64,000 nucleotides of DNA from JANNPJ01 sp965200525 (GTDB lineage: Bacteria > Actinomycetota > Actinomycetes > Actinomycetales > Kineosporiaceae). Below, piece by piece: positions 20,775-29,215 of this stretch. Both the position numbers and the translations under genes were made by a program. The DNA is taken from positions 2,356,001 to 2,420,000 of the forward strand of contig OZ241368.1 in assembly GCA_965200525.1 (NCBI GenBank), written 5' to 3'. The notes under the pieces were generated by a model that saw only the letters and a list, made by a program, of their open reading frames with translations, did not search any database and was not told the origin of the DNA. Every line of letters begins with the position of its first letter. The first letter of the stretch is position 1.

Positions 20775-20789
20775 CTGAGGTGCTCCCGT

Positions 20790-21500
20790 TCAGTCGACCA
20801 GTTCTACCCGCACGCTGCTGCGCACCTCGTCGAGAATCGGCCCGGGGGGCCCGACCGCGGCCATCACCGTTCCGAGACTTGCCTCGTCCAACTCGTCCAG
20901 TGCGGCCTGGTCGGCCGGTGTGAAGCAGCCGCCCGCGCGGCCGAGGGTCTGCATGGTCCGGTCGAGAATCCACCGGGCCACCATGCTCGGCACGGCCGGG
21001 CCGGCCGGGCAGTGCGCCTGGGCCACCCGGGCCACGGCCGAGGCCCGCTCGCGCACGCCGGCCACATCGGCCGGACCGTCCACGACCTGCCCGGGCGGGG
21101 CCAGCAGGTCGACCCGGACCTGATCCGCACCCCAGGCCGCGACCAGGCCGGCACCGCAGTCGAGGCTCGTTCCGCCGTGGGGGTTGCCGTCCCAGTTGCG
21201 CTGGGCCGCGCCACAGGCCGCGGCCTGCACCTCGGGGTAGACCCCGGAGGCGATCGCGGCGGTGAACTCGGGCCGGAACGACCACTCCAGCCCGAGGGGG
21301 GCCTGGGTGATGGCGTAGTCCCGAACGAGGTGGGCCGCGGCCACGGCGGCCGAGTCAGCCGCGGTCTGAGTCTGCGTCTTCTGCTCGGCCGCGCTCCCCA
21401 CCTGCGCGTACACCAGGCCCAGGAACAGGACGGCGACCACGGCCAGAAGGAGGGCCAGGACGATCTGGCCCTCCTCCCCGCTCTCGGACGTCCGATTCAC
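20790..21500 (-). CDS. TadE/TadG-like pilus assembly protein
   Basis: 236 residues. N-terminal GEEGQIVLALLLAVVAVLF is a single membrane helix of the TadE/G type, followed by QTQTAADSAAVAAAHLVRD, a sequence typical of the putative Flp pilus assembly TadE/G-like N-terminus. The remainder is an exported domain with several Cys (about 96, 115, 164, 192). The GTG overlaps the flp stop (GTGA). Expected to be a minor pseudopilin or assembly factor in the membrane. The longer frame upstream reads through flp in another frame and is not the gene. Confidence 0.78.
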   Translation of the reverse strand: MNRTSESGEEGQIVLALLLAVVAVLFLGLVYAQVGSAAEQKTQTQTAADSAAVAAAHLVRDYAITQAPLGLEWSFRPEFTAAIASGVYPEVQAAACGAAQRNWDGNPHGGTSLDCGAGLVAAWGADQVRVDLLAPPGQVVDGPADVAGVRERASAVARVAQAHCPAGPAVPSMVARWILDRTMQTLGRAGGCFTPADQAALDELDEASLGTVMAAVGPPGPILDEVRSSVRVELVD

Positions 21501-21724
21501 CCAGCGCCGCCGCCACCGGAGATCTCGGTGATCTTGGTCGAGATGGCGGTGGCGATGGTGGCCGGGAGACCGGTGGCCACGATCGCGGCGATGATGGCGG
21601 CCACGATCACGATGATGCCCATGTACTCGGCCGCCGTCTGGCCGGCGTCGCCGTTGGCCCGGCGGCGGATCGACTCGCCAACCTTGACCCCGAGCACGTG
21701 AAGCGTGCTGTAGAGCTGAACCAT
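21497..21724 (-). CDS. flp: Flp-type pilin
   Basis: 75 residues, normal for Flp pilins. A basic cytosolic leader ends in GDAGQTAAEYMGIIVIVAAII, with Glu at position +5-like distance and a following Tyr, then a Gly-rich tail. This is the probable major subunit of the Tad fibre; the leader is normally removed by a prepilin peptidase. AAGGAG precedes the ATG. A 125-base gap separates it from the response-regulator gene, so it may also have its own promoter. It is followed directly by the TadE/G-like gene and the toxin-immunity pair. Confidence 0.9.
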   Translation of the reverse strand: MVQLYSTLHVLGVKVGESIRRRANGDAGQTAAEYMGIIVIVAAIIAAIVATGLPATIATAISTKITEISGGGGAG

Positions 21725-21849
21725 GGTGTTCTCCTTCGAGTTCCGGCGGCCCGGCGTTCGCCGGAGTGCCCGTCTGCATGAGCAACGCTAGGCATTCCCA
21801 CCGGCCCGGAGCAGGGCCCGAGGACCCACCGCCGGACCCAAATCCAACG

Positions 21850-22584
21850 TCAGGCCCCGGGCCTGCCGATAGGGACCGTGGGCTCGGCCGAGCCCAGCCA
21901 CTGGGCGATGGCTTGGGCCCGGGTGGTCACCTGGAGCTTGGTGAAGATGCGATTGATGTGGTTCTTCACCGTCTTCGGGGCCAGGAACAGGGCCATCGCG
22001 ATCTCGGTGTTGTTACGACCGGCCGCCAGCAGCTGCATCACGTTGATCTCCCGCTCCGACAGCAGGGCGGCGATCTCGGGACGCACACCCGCCCCCGGGG
22101 GCCCCGGGTCCGGGTCGGGCCTGGGCCCGGAATCCGGGCCCGCCCCGGGGCCCGGTCGGATCAGGGCCCGGGTGGCCGGTGGGCTGAGCACCGATCCGCC
22201 ACCGGCGGCGGCCCGAATGTGCTGGACGATTCCGGTCTCGTCGAATGTCCCGTAGACCAGGTAGCCGCGAGCTCCGGCCCGCATGGCGGCCCAGATCGTC
22301 TCGTCCTCCTCGCTCGAGGTGAGCATGAGAACGCAGCAGAACGAAGCCAGTTCGGCCAGCACGTCGAGGCCGGAGGTGCCCGGCATCCGGACGTCGAGAA
22401 GGACGACGTCCGGACCGGTCTCCCGGGCCCGAGCCAGAGCCTCGGCTCCGTCGGTGGCCTCGGCGACCAGATCGATCGCGGGTTCCGGGGCCAGCAGCAA
22501 CCGCAGGCCCATCCGGATGACGGCATTGTCGTCCGCGATCAGCACCCGGATCGGGGCCACCGCCGCGGAAATTGGCTCAGGCAT
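21850..22584 (-). CDS. NarL/FixJ-family response regulator
   Basis: 244 residues. Receiver domain (about 12-125) with acidic pair DD, phospho-acceptor Asp in LLDVRMPG and the T/S in LTSS. A Gly/Pro/Asp-rich linker (about 148-170) leads to a LuxR-type helix-turn-helix (LSEREINVMQLLAAGRNNTEIAMALFLAPKTVKNHINRIFTKL region). Its start overlaps the kinase stop by 8 bases. Situated between tadC and flp in one operon, it probably controls this pilus locus; this is inference. Confidence 0.92.
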   Translation of the reverse strand: MPEPISAAVAPIRVLIADDNAVIRMGLRLLLAPEPAIDLVAEATDGAEALARARETGPDVVLLDVRMPGTSGLDVLAELASFCCVLMLTSSEEDETIWAAMRAGARGYLVYGTFDETGIVQHIRAAAGGGSVLSPPATRALIRPGPGAGPDSGPRPDPDPGPPGAGVRPEIAALLSEREINVMQLLAAGRNNTEIAMALFLAPKTVKNHINRIFTKLQVTTRAQAIAQWLGSAEPTVPIGRPGA

Positions 22585-23899
22585 GTCCGGGCATCACTTT
22601 TCTCTCGTCGATCCAGGCCGTACCACTGGGAGCCACGTTCTGAGCCGGAGGCTTTCGCGACCGATGGGGCGGGCCCGGCAGCCAGAACCGGATCGAGGCG
22701 CCGTGCCCGGGCGAGCTGCGCACGGTGAGCCGGCCTCCGACCCGGTCGGCCCGTTCCCGCATTCCCAGCAGGCCGAAGTGCCCGTCCTGCGGCATCCGGT
22801 CGATCCGGTCGTCACTGAAGCCTTGACCGTCGTCGACCACGGTCAGCTCCAGACCGCCGTCGACGTCGGCCAGATCGATCCGAATGTGCTGTGCCCAACT
22901 GTGTTTCACCGCATTGTGCAATGCCTCGACCGCGATCGCCAGAAGCTCGTGGCCGACCTCGGGTGCGGGGGCGAGCCCGGGTCGCGCCCGCCGATCGCGA
23001 ACCTCGACCGCGATCGGGTGCCCGGCCACGGTTCGCTCGGTCGCCTCCCGCAGGGCCTCGACCAGCGGCCGGTCGGCCTGGACCTGGTCGCGCAGCCCGA
23101 TGATCACCGAGCGGGCCTGGCCGGACAGACCCTGGGCGGTGTCGCCGATCACCTGGGCCGCCCCCCGGGCCTCGGTCAGCTCGCCGCGGTCCAGCGCCCG
23201 CTCGAGGGTTCGGCTGAGCAGCCAGACGCCGTGCAAGTTCTTGGTCAGCGAGTCGTGCAGATCTCGGGCCATCCGCAGTCGCTCGTCGCGGATCGCCGCC
23301 CCTTCGCGCAGCTCGGCCAACTGGACGGCGGTGCGCTCCTGCTGCTCCAGGACGCCGCGCAGCGCGATCCCGGCCGGACCGGCCACCAGGAGCAGGGCCG
23401 GCAGGGTGACCGTGGTGTGGAAGTCGCGGGCGCCGGGCACGTACCCGATCCGGGTGATCTCCAGGACGACGTAACCGAACAGCGAGAGCCCGGTCACCAT
23501 CAGGACCAGCCGGGCCGGGTAGATGAGCCCGGCCAACACCCCGGTGGCGATCAGGTAGAGCACCATCGGGGTGCCCAGGCCGACGACCGCCAGCACGATC
23601 AGGGCCAGGGCCGAGTCGAGCAGCAGGTAGTGCGACTTGTCCGCCACCCGCAGGTCGCTGACGACCTGGTCCCAGTACCGCAGGGCCAGGTAGTTCAGGG
23701 CCATCATGAGCGGCACGATCAGCAGCAGCACCTCGGCCAGGTTCGGGTTGCGCTGAACCACGACCAGGGTCATGCCGGGGGCGGCGATCCGAGGGATCAG
23801 CACGTACTGGGCCAAGCGCCCGATGGCGTCGGAGGGCGCACGGGCACCGGGGGCCGGCGTCCGGGGCCCGGCACGGGCGCGACCCGCGAGGCTCCTCAC
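22577..23899 (-). CDS. NarL-type membrane histidine kinase
   Basis: 440 residues. Several membrane helices (about 20-190) precede a HisKA_3 dimerisation region with the phospho-accepting His in MARDLHDSLTKNLHG, then an HATPase domain (ALHNAVKHS N box, DDGQGF, GLLGMRERADRVGG). The GTG start at 23899 overlaps the tadC stop (GTGA). A longer frame exists but overlaps tadC fully. It pairs with the response regulator immediately downstream. Its signal is unknown; the small loops suggest sensing within the membrane. Confidence 0.9.
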   Translation of the reverse strand: MRSLAGRARAGPRTPAPGARAPSDAIGRLAQYVLIPRIAAPGMTLVVVQRNPNLAEVLLLIVPLMMALNYLALRYWDQVVSDLRVADKSHYLLLDSALALIVLAVVGLGTPMVLYLIATGVLAGLIYPARLVLMVTGLSLFGYVVLEITRIGYVPGARDFHTTVTLPALLLVAGPAGIALRGVLEQQERTAVQLAELREGAAIRDERLRMARDLHDSLTKNLHGVWLLSRTLERALDRGELTEARGAAQVIGDTAQGLSGQARSVIIGLRDQVQADRPLVEALREATERTVAGHPIAVEVRDRRARPGLAPAPEVGHELLAIAVEALHNAVKHSWAQHIRIDLADVDGGLELTVVDDGQGFSDDRIDRMPQDGHFGLLGMRERADRVGGRLTVRSSPGHGASIRFWLPGPPHRSRKPPAQNVAPSGTAWIDERKVMPGHA

Positions 23900-24789
23900 C
23901 GGAACTCGCTGAGGTGGATGTCGGAGCCGAGGAACAGCGCGACCACGATCAGGGCGATCAGCGCGGGCATGATGATCATGGTGATGATCAGGCTGACCCG
24001 GGGTGCGGCCCGGGCCGCCCGCCGCCGGGCCTCCTGGGAGAACTCGCGGCGCATGTCGGTGGCCAACTGGTTGAGCGTGTCGGCCAGCGGGGCACCGAGC
24101 TCCTCGGCCTGCACGATCGCGGTCACGAACAGGCCCATGGTCATCGATCGGGGATTGCGCTCGCGCAGTTCGACGAAGGCCTGCCGGCGCCGGACGCCGA
24201 CGTCCATCCGGCGCAGGGTGCGCCGCACCTCCTCCGACAGCGGCCCCTGCAGGGTGGCCCCGACCCGTTCCATCGCCACCCGGAAGCCGAGCCCGGCGGT
24301 CACGGTGATGGCCAGGATGTCGAGGAAGTCGGGCAGCTCCTGCTCGATCCGGCGCTGCCGGCGCTGCCCCTCGCTGTACAGCCAGACGCTCGGGTAGAAC
24401 AGCAACAGCAGGCCCATGATCAGGCCGAAGAAGATCCACCCGCGTAGCGCCAACAAACCGGTCGCGAACAGGGCCAGGGTGGCGTAGGCCCCCTGCAGTT
24501 CGGCGAAGCCGGCCACGTCGAACCCGCGCGGCTGGCCCCCGGCGGCCAGCAGCTTGCCCACCTCCAGGCGCCAGCGAGGGCCGAGCAGTTCGCTGATGGT
24601 CGGGCCCGACCAGCGGCCGAGAATCCGGTAGAGGCCGAGGATCAGCGAGCGTCGGGGTGGGGGCAGGTCGGTCGATCCGGGGCCACCGGCCGGGTCGACG
24701 TCGAACTCCGGTTGAGCGGTGACCATGCGCAGACCCCGCAGCAGCAGCAGGTAGCTGAGCAGGCCACCCAGAGCCAGTCCCCAGACCAT
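23896..24789 (-). CDS. tadC: Tad pilus inner-membrane platform protein TadC
   Basis: 297 residues, type II secretion F-domain family. Membrane helices near the N-terminus (about 4-20), around 110-140 and at the C-terminus (about 265-290); the F domain (DFLDILAITVTAGLGFRVAMERVG, LGAPLADTLNQLATDMRREFSQEARRRA region) lies between. With TadB it forms the membrane platform driven by TadA. The ATG follows the tadB stop after one base. Confidence 0.92.
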   Translation of the reverse strand: MVWGLALGGLLSYLLLLRGLRMVTAQPEFDVDPAGGPGSTDLPPPRRSLILGLYRILGRWSGPTISELLGPRWRLEVGKLLAAGGQPRGFDVAGFAELQGAYATLALFATGLLALRGWIFFGLIMGLLLLFYPSVWLYSEGQRRQRRIEQELPDFLDILAITVTAGLGFRVAMERVGATLQGPLSEEVRRTLRRMDVGVRRRQAFVELRERNPRSMTMGLFVTAIVQAEELGAPLADTLNQLATDMRREFSQEARRRAARAAPRVSLIITMIIMPALIALIVVALFLGSDIHLSEFR

Positions 24790-24790
24790 C

Positions 24791-25711
24791 TCAGACCTCG
24801 ATCCGGGTGGTCTTGCGGATCAGCAGAAACCCGCCCACGTAGAGCAGCGCCGACACGATCAGCGTGACCTGCCCGATCAACGAGGAGGTCACCTTGTGCA
24901 GGGTGCCCGGGGCGATCACGTTCATCACGATCAGCGAGCCGGCCCCCAGGAACAGCACGATCCAACTGGTGTAGACGGCGCCGGCCAGCATGGTCCGGAT
25001 CTCCCGGCGCAGGTCCTTGCGGGCCTCAAGGGTCTCGGACATCCCGCGCAGCGCGGTGACCACCGCGCCGCCGGCCCGGGCCTGGATGATCAGGGTGCGG
25101 GTGAGCAGCGAGAGTTCCCGGCTCGGCAGCCGGTCCTGGAGGTTGGTCAGGGCGTCGTTGAGCGTGGTGCCGACGTCGAGCTCCTCGGTCAGCCGGCGCA
25201 GTTCCAACCCGGCCGGTTCGGCCATGTCGTCCGAGGCCATCCGCAGGGCCGAACGCAGAGCCAGGCCGGCCGAGGTGGCGTTGGACAGCACCCGGGCCAC
25301 CTCGGGCAACTGGGCCACGAAGGCCTCCCGGCGCTTGGTCTCGCGCCAGTCGAAGTACGACAGGGCCAGCCGGATCACCCCGGCCGTCACCAGCAGGGCG
25401 AACCACCAGGAGATGAACCGGCTGGCCAGCAGGAAGGTGATCAGGGCCAGGGCGGTCAGGGCGAGCCCGACGTCGACCACCCGCCAGGTTAGTCCGGCCC
25501 GGACCAGCCGCCGGTGCAGCCAGCGACCGGCCCCGACCCCGCGTAACCGGACGTCGAGCCGGTTGATCCAGCGGCTCGAGCCGGCCTCGGCCAGATCGAG
25601 GGCGGTGCGCTCGGTCAGCGCCTCCCGGTCGTTCACCCCGGCCACCCAGGTGCCGTAGCCGTAGACGGCGACCACCAGCACGGCCAGGCAGAGCAGCAGG
25701 ATCGAGGTCAT
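24791..25711 (-). CDS. tadB: Tad pilus inner-membrane platform protein TadB
   Basis: 306 residues. N-terminal helix (about 2-20), a helix pair around 75-115, the F domain (about 125-255: ARVLSNATSAGLALRSALRMAS, LLTRTLIIQARAGGAVVTALRGM region) and two C-terminal helices, as usual for TadB. The ATG overlaps the tadA stop (ATGA). Works with TadC as the platform of the pilus machine. Confidence 0.92.
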   Translation of the reverse strand: MTSILLLCLAVLVVAVYGYGTWVAGVNDREALTERTALDLAEAGSSRWINRLDVRLRGVGAGRWLHRRLVRAGLTWRVVDVGLALTALALITFLLASRFISWWFALLVTAGVIRLALSYFDWRETKRREAFVAQLPEVARVLSNATSAGLALRSALRMASDDMAEPAGLELRRLTEELDVGTTLNDALTNLQDRLPSRELSLLTRTLIIQARAGGAVVTALRGMSETLEARKDLRREIRTMLAGAVYTSWIVLFLGAGSLIVMNVIAPGTLHKVTSSLIGQVTLIVSALLYVGGFLLIRKTTRIEV

Positions 25712-27042
25712 GAGGACGACGTCCCGTTGAACCGGCCACCCATGAACGACGACGGCACGCTCTCGCCCCGCAGCCTCAACCGCTCGACCAGCGCGGCCGG
25801 CAGCGGATGGGTGAGGAAGTTGCCGGTCACCACCCGGTCGGGGCCGGTCAGCTCGGGGCTGAAGTTCATCAGCCGCTCCAGCTGGTAGTCCTCGCGGCGG
25901 CGCGAGGTCACGGCGATCACCTCGACCATCCGCCGCGAGCCGTCACTGAACCGGGAGAGCTGGATGATCACGTCGATCGCGTTGTTGATCTGGTCCCGGA
26001 TCGCCGCGAACGGGAGCTCCAGCTCACTCATGCTGGCCAACGTCTCGAGCCGGGAGATGGCGTCCTCGGAGGAGTTGGCGTGCACCGTGGCCAGCGAACC
26101 CTCGTGACCGGTGTTCATCGCCTGCAACATGTCGAGGGTCTCGCCCCCGCGGACCTCACCCACGATGATCCGGTCCGGCCGCATCCGCAGGCTGTTGCGG
26201 ACCAGGTCGCGGATGGTGATCTGGCCCCGGCCCTCCACGTTCGAGGGCCGGGCCTCGAGGCTGACCACGTGAGGCTGATCCAACCTGAGCTCGGCCGCGT
26301 CCTCGATCGTGATGATCCGCTCGTGGGCCGGGATGAAACTCGACAGGGCGTTCAGCATCGTCGTCTTGCCCGAACCGGTACCGCCGGAGATGAGGATGTT
26401 GAACCGGGCCCGGACCATCGCCGCCAGCAGCATCGCGGTGGCGGCGTCCACGGCGTTGAGCTCGATCATCCGCTGGATCGGGATCGGCCGGGGGAACCGA
26501 CGAATGGTCAGCGTCGGACCGCTAAGAGCCAGCGGTGGGATGATCACGTTGACCCGCTCACCACCGGCCAGCCGGGCGTCGACCATCGGGCTGGACTCGT
26601 CCACCCGGCGGTTCACGGTCGACACGATCCGGTCGATGGCCTGGTAGAGCTGCTCCTCGCTGGCGAAGACGAACGGCGCCCGCTCCAGCTTGCCGGCTCG
26701 TTCCACGTAGACGTCGCGCGGGCCGTTGACCATGATCTCGGTGACCGTCGGGTCTGCCAGCAACGGCTCGAGCACACCCAGGCCGAGCGAGTCGTCGATC
26801 ACCCGGCGGATCAGCTGGCCCCGCTCGGTGACCGACAGCATCGGCCCCTCGCGGCTGAGGATCCGGGCCAGCACGCGCTCCAGCCGGCTGCGCCGCTGGG
26901 CCGGGTCGAGCACCGAGAGCTCGTTGAGGTTGATCTCCTCCAGCAACAGCCGGCGGTAGCGTTCGACGTAGTCCTCGAACTGGCGGACGTTCTCGTCCTC
27001 GGCCGTGCGCTCGATGTTCGTGCGCAGATCCCTCAGCCCCAC
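25708..27042 (-). CDS. tadA: Tad pilus assembly ATPase TadA/CpaF
   Basis: 444 residues, normal for CpaF. Secretion ATPase of the VirB11/GspE class that powers pilin assembly. Seen: N-terminal helical domain, RRFPRPIP motif, Walker A ISGGTGSGKTTMLN, Asp box TIEDAAEL, Walker B RPDRIIVGEVRGGE and His box TGHEGSLATVHANS. The GTG overlaps the end of the preceding tadE gene by 10 bases. One hexamer-forming cytosolic ATPase for the whole system. Confidence 0.95.
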   Translation of the reverse strand: MGLRDLRTNIERTAEDENVRQFEDYVERYRRLLLEEINLNELSVLDPAQRRSRLERVLARILSREGPMLSVTERGQLIRRVIDDSLGLGVLEPLLADPTVTEIMVNGPRDVYVERAGKLERAPFVFASEEQLYQAIDRIVSTVNRRVDESSPMVDARLAGGERVNVIIPPLALSGPTLTIRRFPRPIPIQRMIELNAVDAATAMLLAAMVRARFNILISGGTGSGKTTMLNALSSFIPAHERIITIEDAAELRLDQPHVVSLEARPSNVEGRGQITIRDLVRNSLRMRPDRIIVGEVRGGETLDMLQAMNTGHEGSLATVHANSSEDAISRLETLASMSELELPFAAIRDQINNAIDVIIQLSRFSDGSRRMVEVIAVTSRRREDYQLERLMNFSPELTGPDRVVTGNFLTHPLPAALVERLRLRGESVPSSFMGGRFNGTSSS

Positions 27043-27494
27043 GGTGCCACCCCTCGCTCCGGGTCGAACCAGGCCGTCCGGGTCACCTGCGGCCCGTCGA
27101 ACAGGCCCGGGAACAGGATCGGGATGGACGACGTCACCTGGACCGCCGGCCGGGGCCCGCCGCCGATCTGCACGTTCATCCGGCTCGCGACCCAGCCCGG
27201 GACGGCGCGATCGGCCGAGACGATCGGATCGCCGTCACCCTGGCTGATCGTGCGGGCGGCGGCCCGGGCCGCGGTCGAGGTGGCCTGGATCGTGGCCACG
27301 GCCAGGGTCAGCTGGAGCACCGCCAGCACGGCCAGCACCAGGTAGGAGATGGTGCCCAGCAGCTCGACCGAGGCCTGACCGCGATCGCCGGCGGCGCGGG
27401 CCCGGCGGGGGCGCACCGCCAGGGCCGAGCCGGTCGCGCCGGTCGCGCCGGTCGGGCGGGTCGCGCCGGTCGGGCCGGTCGGGCCGGGCGTCAT
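27033..27494 (-). CDS. TadE-like pseudopilin with collagen-like leader
   Basis: 153 residues. The cytosolic leader begins with Gly-Pro-Thr/Gly-Ala-Thr triplets (TPGPTGPTGATRPTGATGAT), coded by short tandem DNA repeats. Then GDRGQASVELLGTISYLVL starts the TadE membrane helix and the pseudopilin region AARAAARTISQGDGD. The exported tail is beta-rich. The ATG overlaps the stop of the tadZ-tadE fusion gene (ATGA). Likely a minor pseudopilin priming the Flp fibre. Confidence 0.82.
   Translation of the reverse strand: MTPGPTGPTGATRPTGATGATGSALAVRPRRARAAGDRGQASVELLGTISYLVLAVLAVLQLTLAVATIQATSTAARAAARTISQGDGDPIVSADRAVPGWVASRMNVQIGGGPRPAVQVTSSIPILFPGLFDGPQVTRTAWFDPERGVAPWG
27433..27492. repeat. Short tandem repeat in the tadE leader
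   Basis: Repeated 9-base units close to GTCGCGCCG/GTCGGGCCG code for the Gly-x-Thr/Ala triplets at the start of the pseudopilin. Such arrays can change copy number by slippage in frame-preserving steps. Confidence 0.6.
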
Positions 27495-29215
27495 GAGCCG
27501 CCCTCGAATCTCATCTGGGCGCTCGAGCGGACCACCAAGGCGTCCCCGAACAGGTTGCGCACCAACGGGAACAGGGCCGGGGTGTGCACCGTGACGGTGA
27601 TCGTGGCGTCCGGGTCGGCGTAGCGCGGGTCGCCGCCGCCGAAACCGGCCTGACCGTCGACCGTGACCTGCAGATCGTCGCGCCAGGCGCCGGGCAGCTG
27701 GCCGCGGGCCCGCCCGGCGATGTCGTCGTAGCCCTTCTCGGGCGAGACGGCGACCCGGGCCGCCGACGAGGCGGCGTGCCCGGCCAGCACGAAGCTGTAC
27801 CCGATCAGGGCCCCCTGAAGGACGCAGATCAGGATGGCCACGACCACCGGCAACAGCCCCATGAACTCGACTGCGGTCTGCCCCGAGTCGCCCCGCGCGC
27901 CTCGACCGCGGGCCCGGGCGGCCAGGCCGGCCCGTCTCCCGGCCGGGATCGCCGCGGCGCCACCGGCACTCGCCGTCCCCGGAGCCGGGGTCGAACCGTT
28001 GGCTCCGGCGGCGGGAGCCGAACCGTCGCCGGGCCCCCCGTTGGTGGCCCGCCCGGAACGGCCGGCCGCGGTGGCGTCCCGGGCTCCGAGCGACTCGGCC
28101 ACCCGAGCCAGCGCGCGGCGGACGTCGCGGTCCACCACCCGGGACGGCTCGCCGGTGTTGGCCGCGGCCTCGAACGACCGGAACGACGCCGGGACCGCGA
28201 TGTCGCTGATGGTCAGCTTGGCCAACCGGGCGGCCAGATCGGGCTGCACCTCGACGTGCCGGGAGATCCGGTTGAGCAGCACGACCAGGTCGCCCTCGCG
28301 GCGCAGCTGCAGCCGGTCCCAGAGCCGGGAGGCCCGACGGGCCCCGCGCATGCTGAGCACGTCGGGGGTGGCGACCAGCACGGCCCGGTCGGCGATCTGC
28401 ACCCCGGCCGCACCGCCCGGCGTGAGCACGCTGCCGACGTCCACGACGATCACGTCGAACCGGGACTTCAGTGCCCCCAGGATGGCCCGGGCCACCGGCT
28501 CGCTGATCTCCTCGCCGCGCTCGCCCTCGCGCGGCGCGAGCAGCACCTCCAGACCGCTGGAATGCCGGTAGAGGACGTCGTCCAGGGCCTGCCCCGAGAT
28601 CTCGTCGGCCACCCCGGCCAGGTCGATCATGTCCCGGCGGTGAGTGATGTTGAGCAGCGCGGCGACGTCCCCGGCCTGCAGATCGAGGTCGACCAGGCAG
28701 GTTCGCCGACCGCTGGCCGCCGCCTCCAGAGCGGTGTGGACGGCGATCGTGGTGGTGCCCACACCGCCCTTGCTGCCGGCCAGGGTGACCACGTGACCGG
28801 TGCCGATCACCCGGCCGGCCTGGCCGGCCAGGTGGTTACGGACCATGCCGGCCCAGGACGCCGCGCCGTCGATCCGCTGGCCCAGGTCATCCACGGTGAA
28901 GGTGATCGGGGCGATGCTGCGGGCCCCGGCCTCCATCGCGACCCGGAAGATGTCCGGGTCGGTGGCCGACGACAGCAGCAGGATGCCGACGAACGGGTCC
29001 TGTCGGGCGGCCTGACGGATCAGGTCGAGCACCGGGATCGGGCCCAGGGTCTCGGCCATGATCAGGACGTCGGGCTGGTGGTCGGCGATCGCCTCCAGTA
29101 CCTCGATCGACGACATGGCCACCGCCACCAGTTCGTCACCGAGCTCGCCGACCACGGAGGTGACCCGGTCGATGATGTCCTGGTCGGGGCAACCGAGGAC
29201 CAGCCGCCGGCTCAC
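27491..29215 (-). CDS. tadZ: TadZ/CpaE-type ATPase fused to a TadE pseudopilin
   Basis: 574 residues. Residues 1-125 form a receiver-like domain, about 140-375 a MinD/ParA-type ATPase with deviant Walker A (GSKGGVGTTT) and DLDLQAGD, the normal TadZ that positions Tad machines at the cell pole. After an Ala/Gly/Pro linker (about 390-440) the chain continues into a full TadE unit (442-574: GDSGQTAVEFMGLLPVVVAI, then an exported beta domain). No ATG, GTG or TTG occurs in frame between about residue 390 and the TadE unit, so a separate tadE start is unlikely. The GTG overlaps the cpaB stop. Fusion is seen; its consequence is inference. Confidence 0.88.
   Translation of the reverse strand: MSRRLVLGCPDQDIIDRVTSVVGELGDELVAVAMSSIEVLEAIADHQPDVLIMAETLGPIPVLDLIRQAARQDPFVGILLLSSATDPDIFRVAMEAGARSIAPITFTVDDLGQRIDGAASWAGMVRNHLAGQAGRVIGTGHVVTLAGSKGGVGTTTIAVHTALEAAASGRRTCLVDLDLQAGDVAALLNITHRRDMIDLAGVADEISGQALDDVLYRHSSGLEVLLAPREGERGEEISEPVARAILGALKSRFDVIVVDVGSVLTPGGAAGVQIADRAVLVATPDVLSMRGARRASRLWDRLQLRREGDLVVLLNRISRHVEVQPDLAARLAKLTISDIAVPASFRSFEAAANTGEPSRVVDRDVRRALARVAESLGARDATAAGRSGRATNGGPGDGSAPAAGANGSTPAPGTASAGGAAAIPAGRRAGLAARARGRGARGDSGQTAVEFMGLLPVVVAILICVLQGALIGYSFVLAGHAASSAARVAVSPEKGYDDIAGRARGQLPGAWRDDLQVTVDGQAGFGGGDPRYADPDATITVTVHTPALFPLVRNLFGDALVVRSSAQMRFEGGS

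Noticed and set aside
20790..21785. 331-codon frame as start of the TadE/G-like protein
   Set aside because: The first part lies across flp in another frame; the GTG at 21500 overlapping the flp stop gives a proper membrane-helix start.
27433..27492. CRISPR-like repeat array
   Set aside because: Units of 9 bases without spacers, fully inside a coding region.
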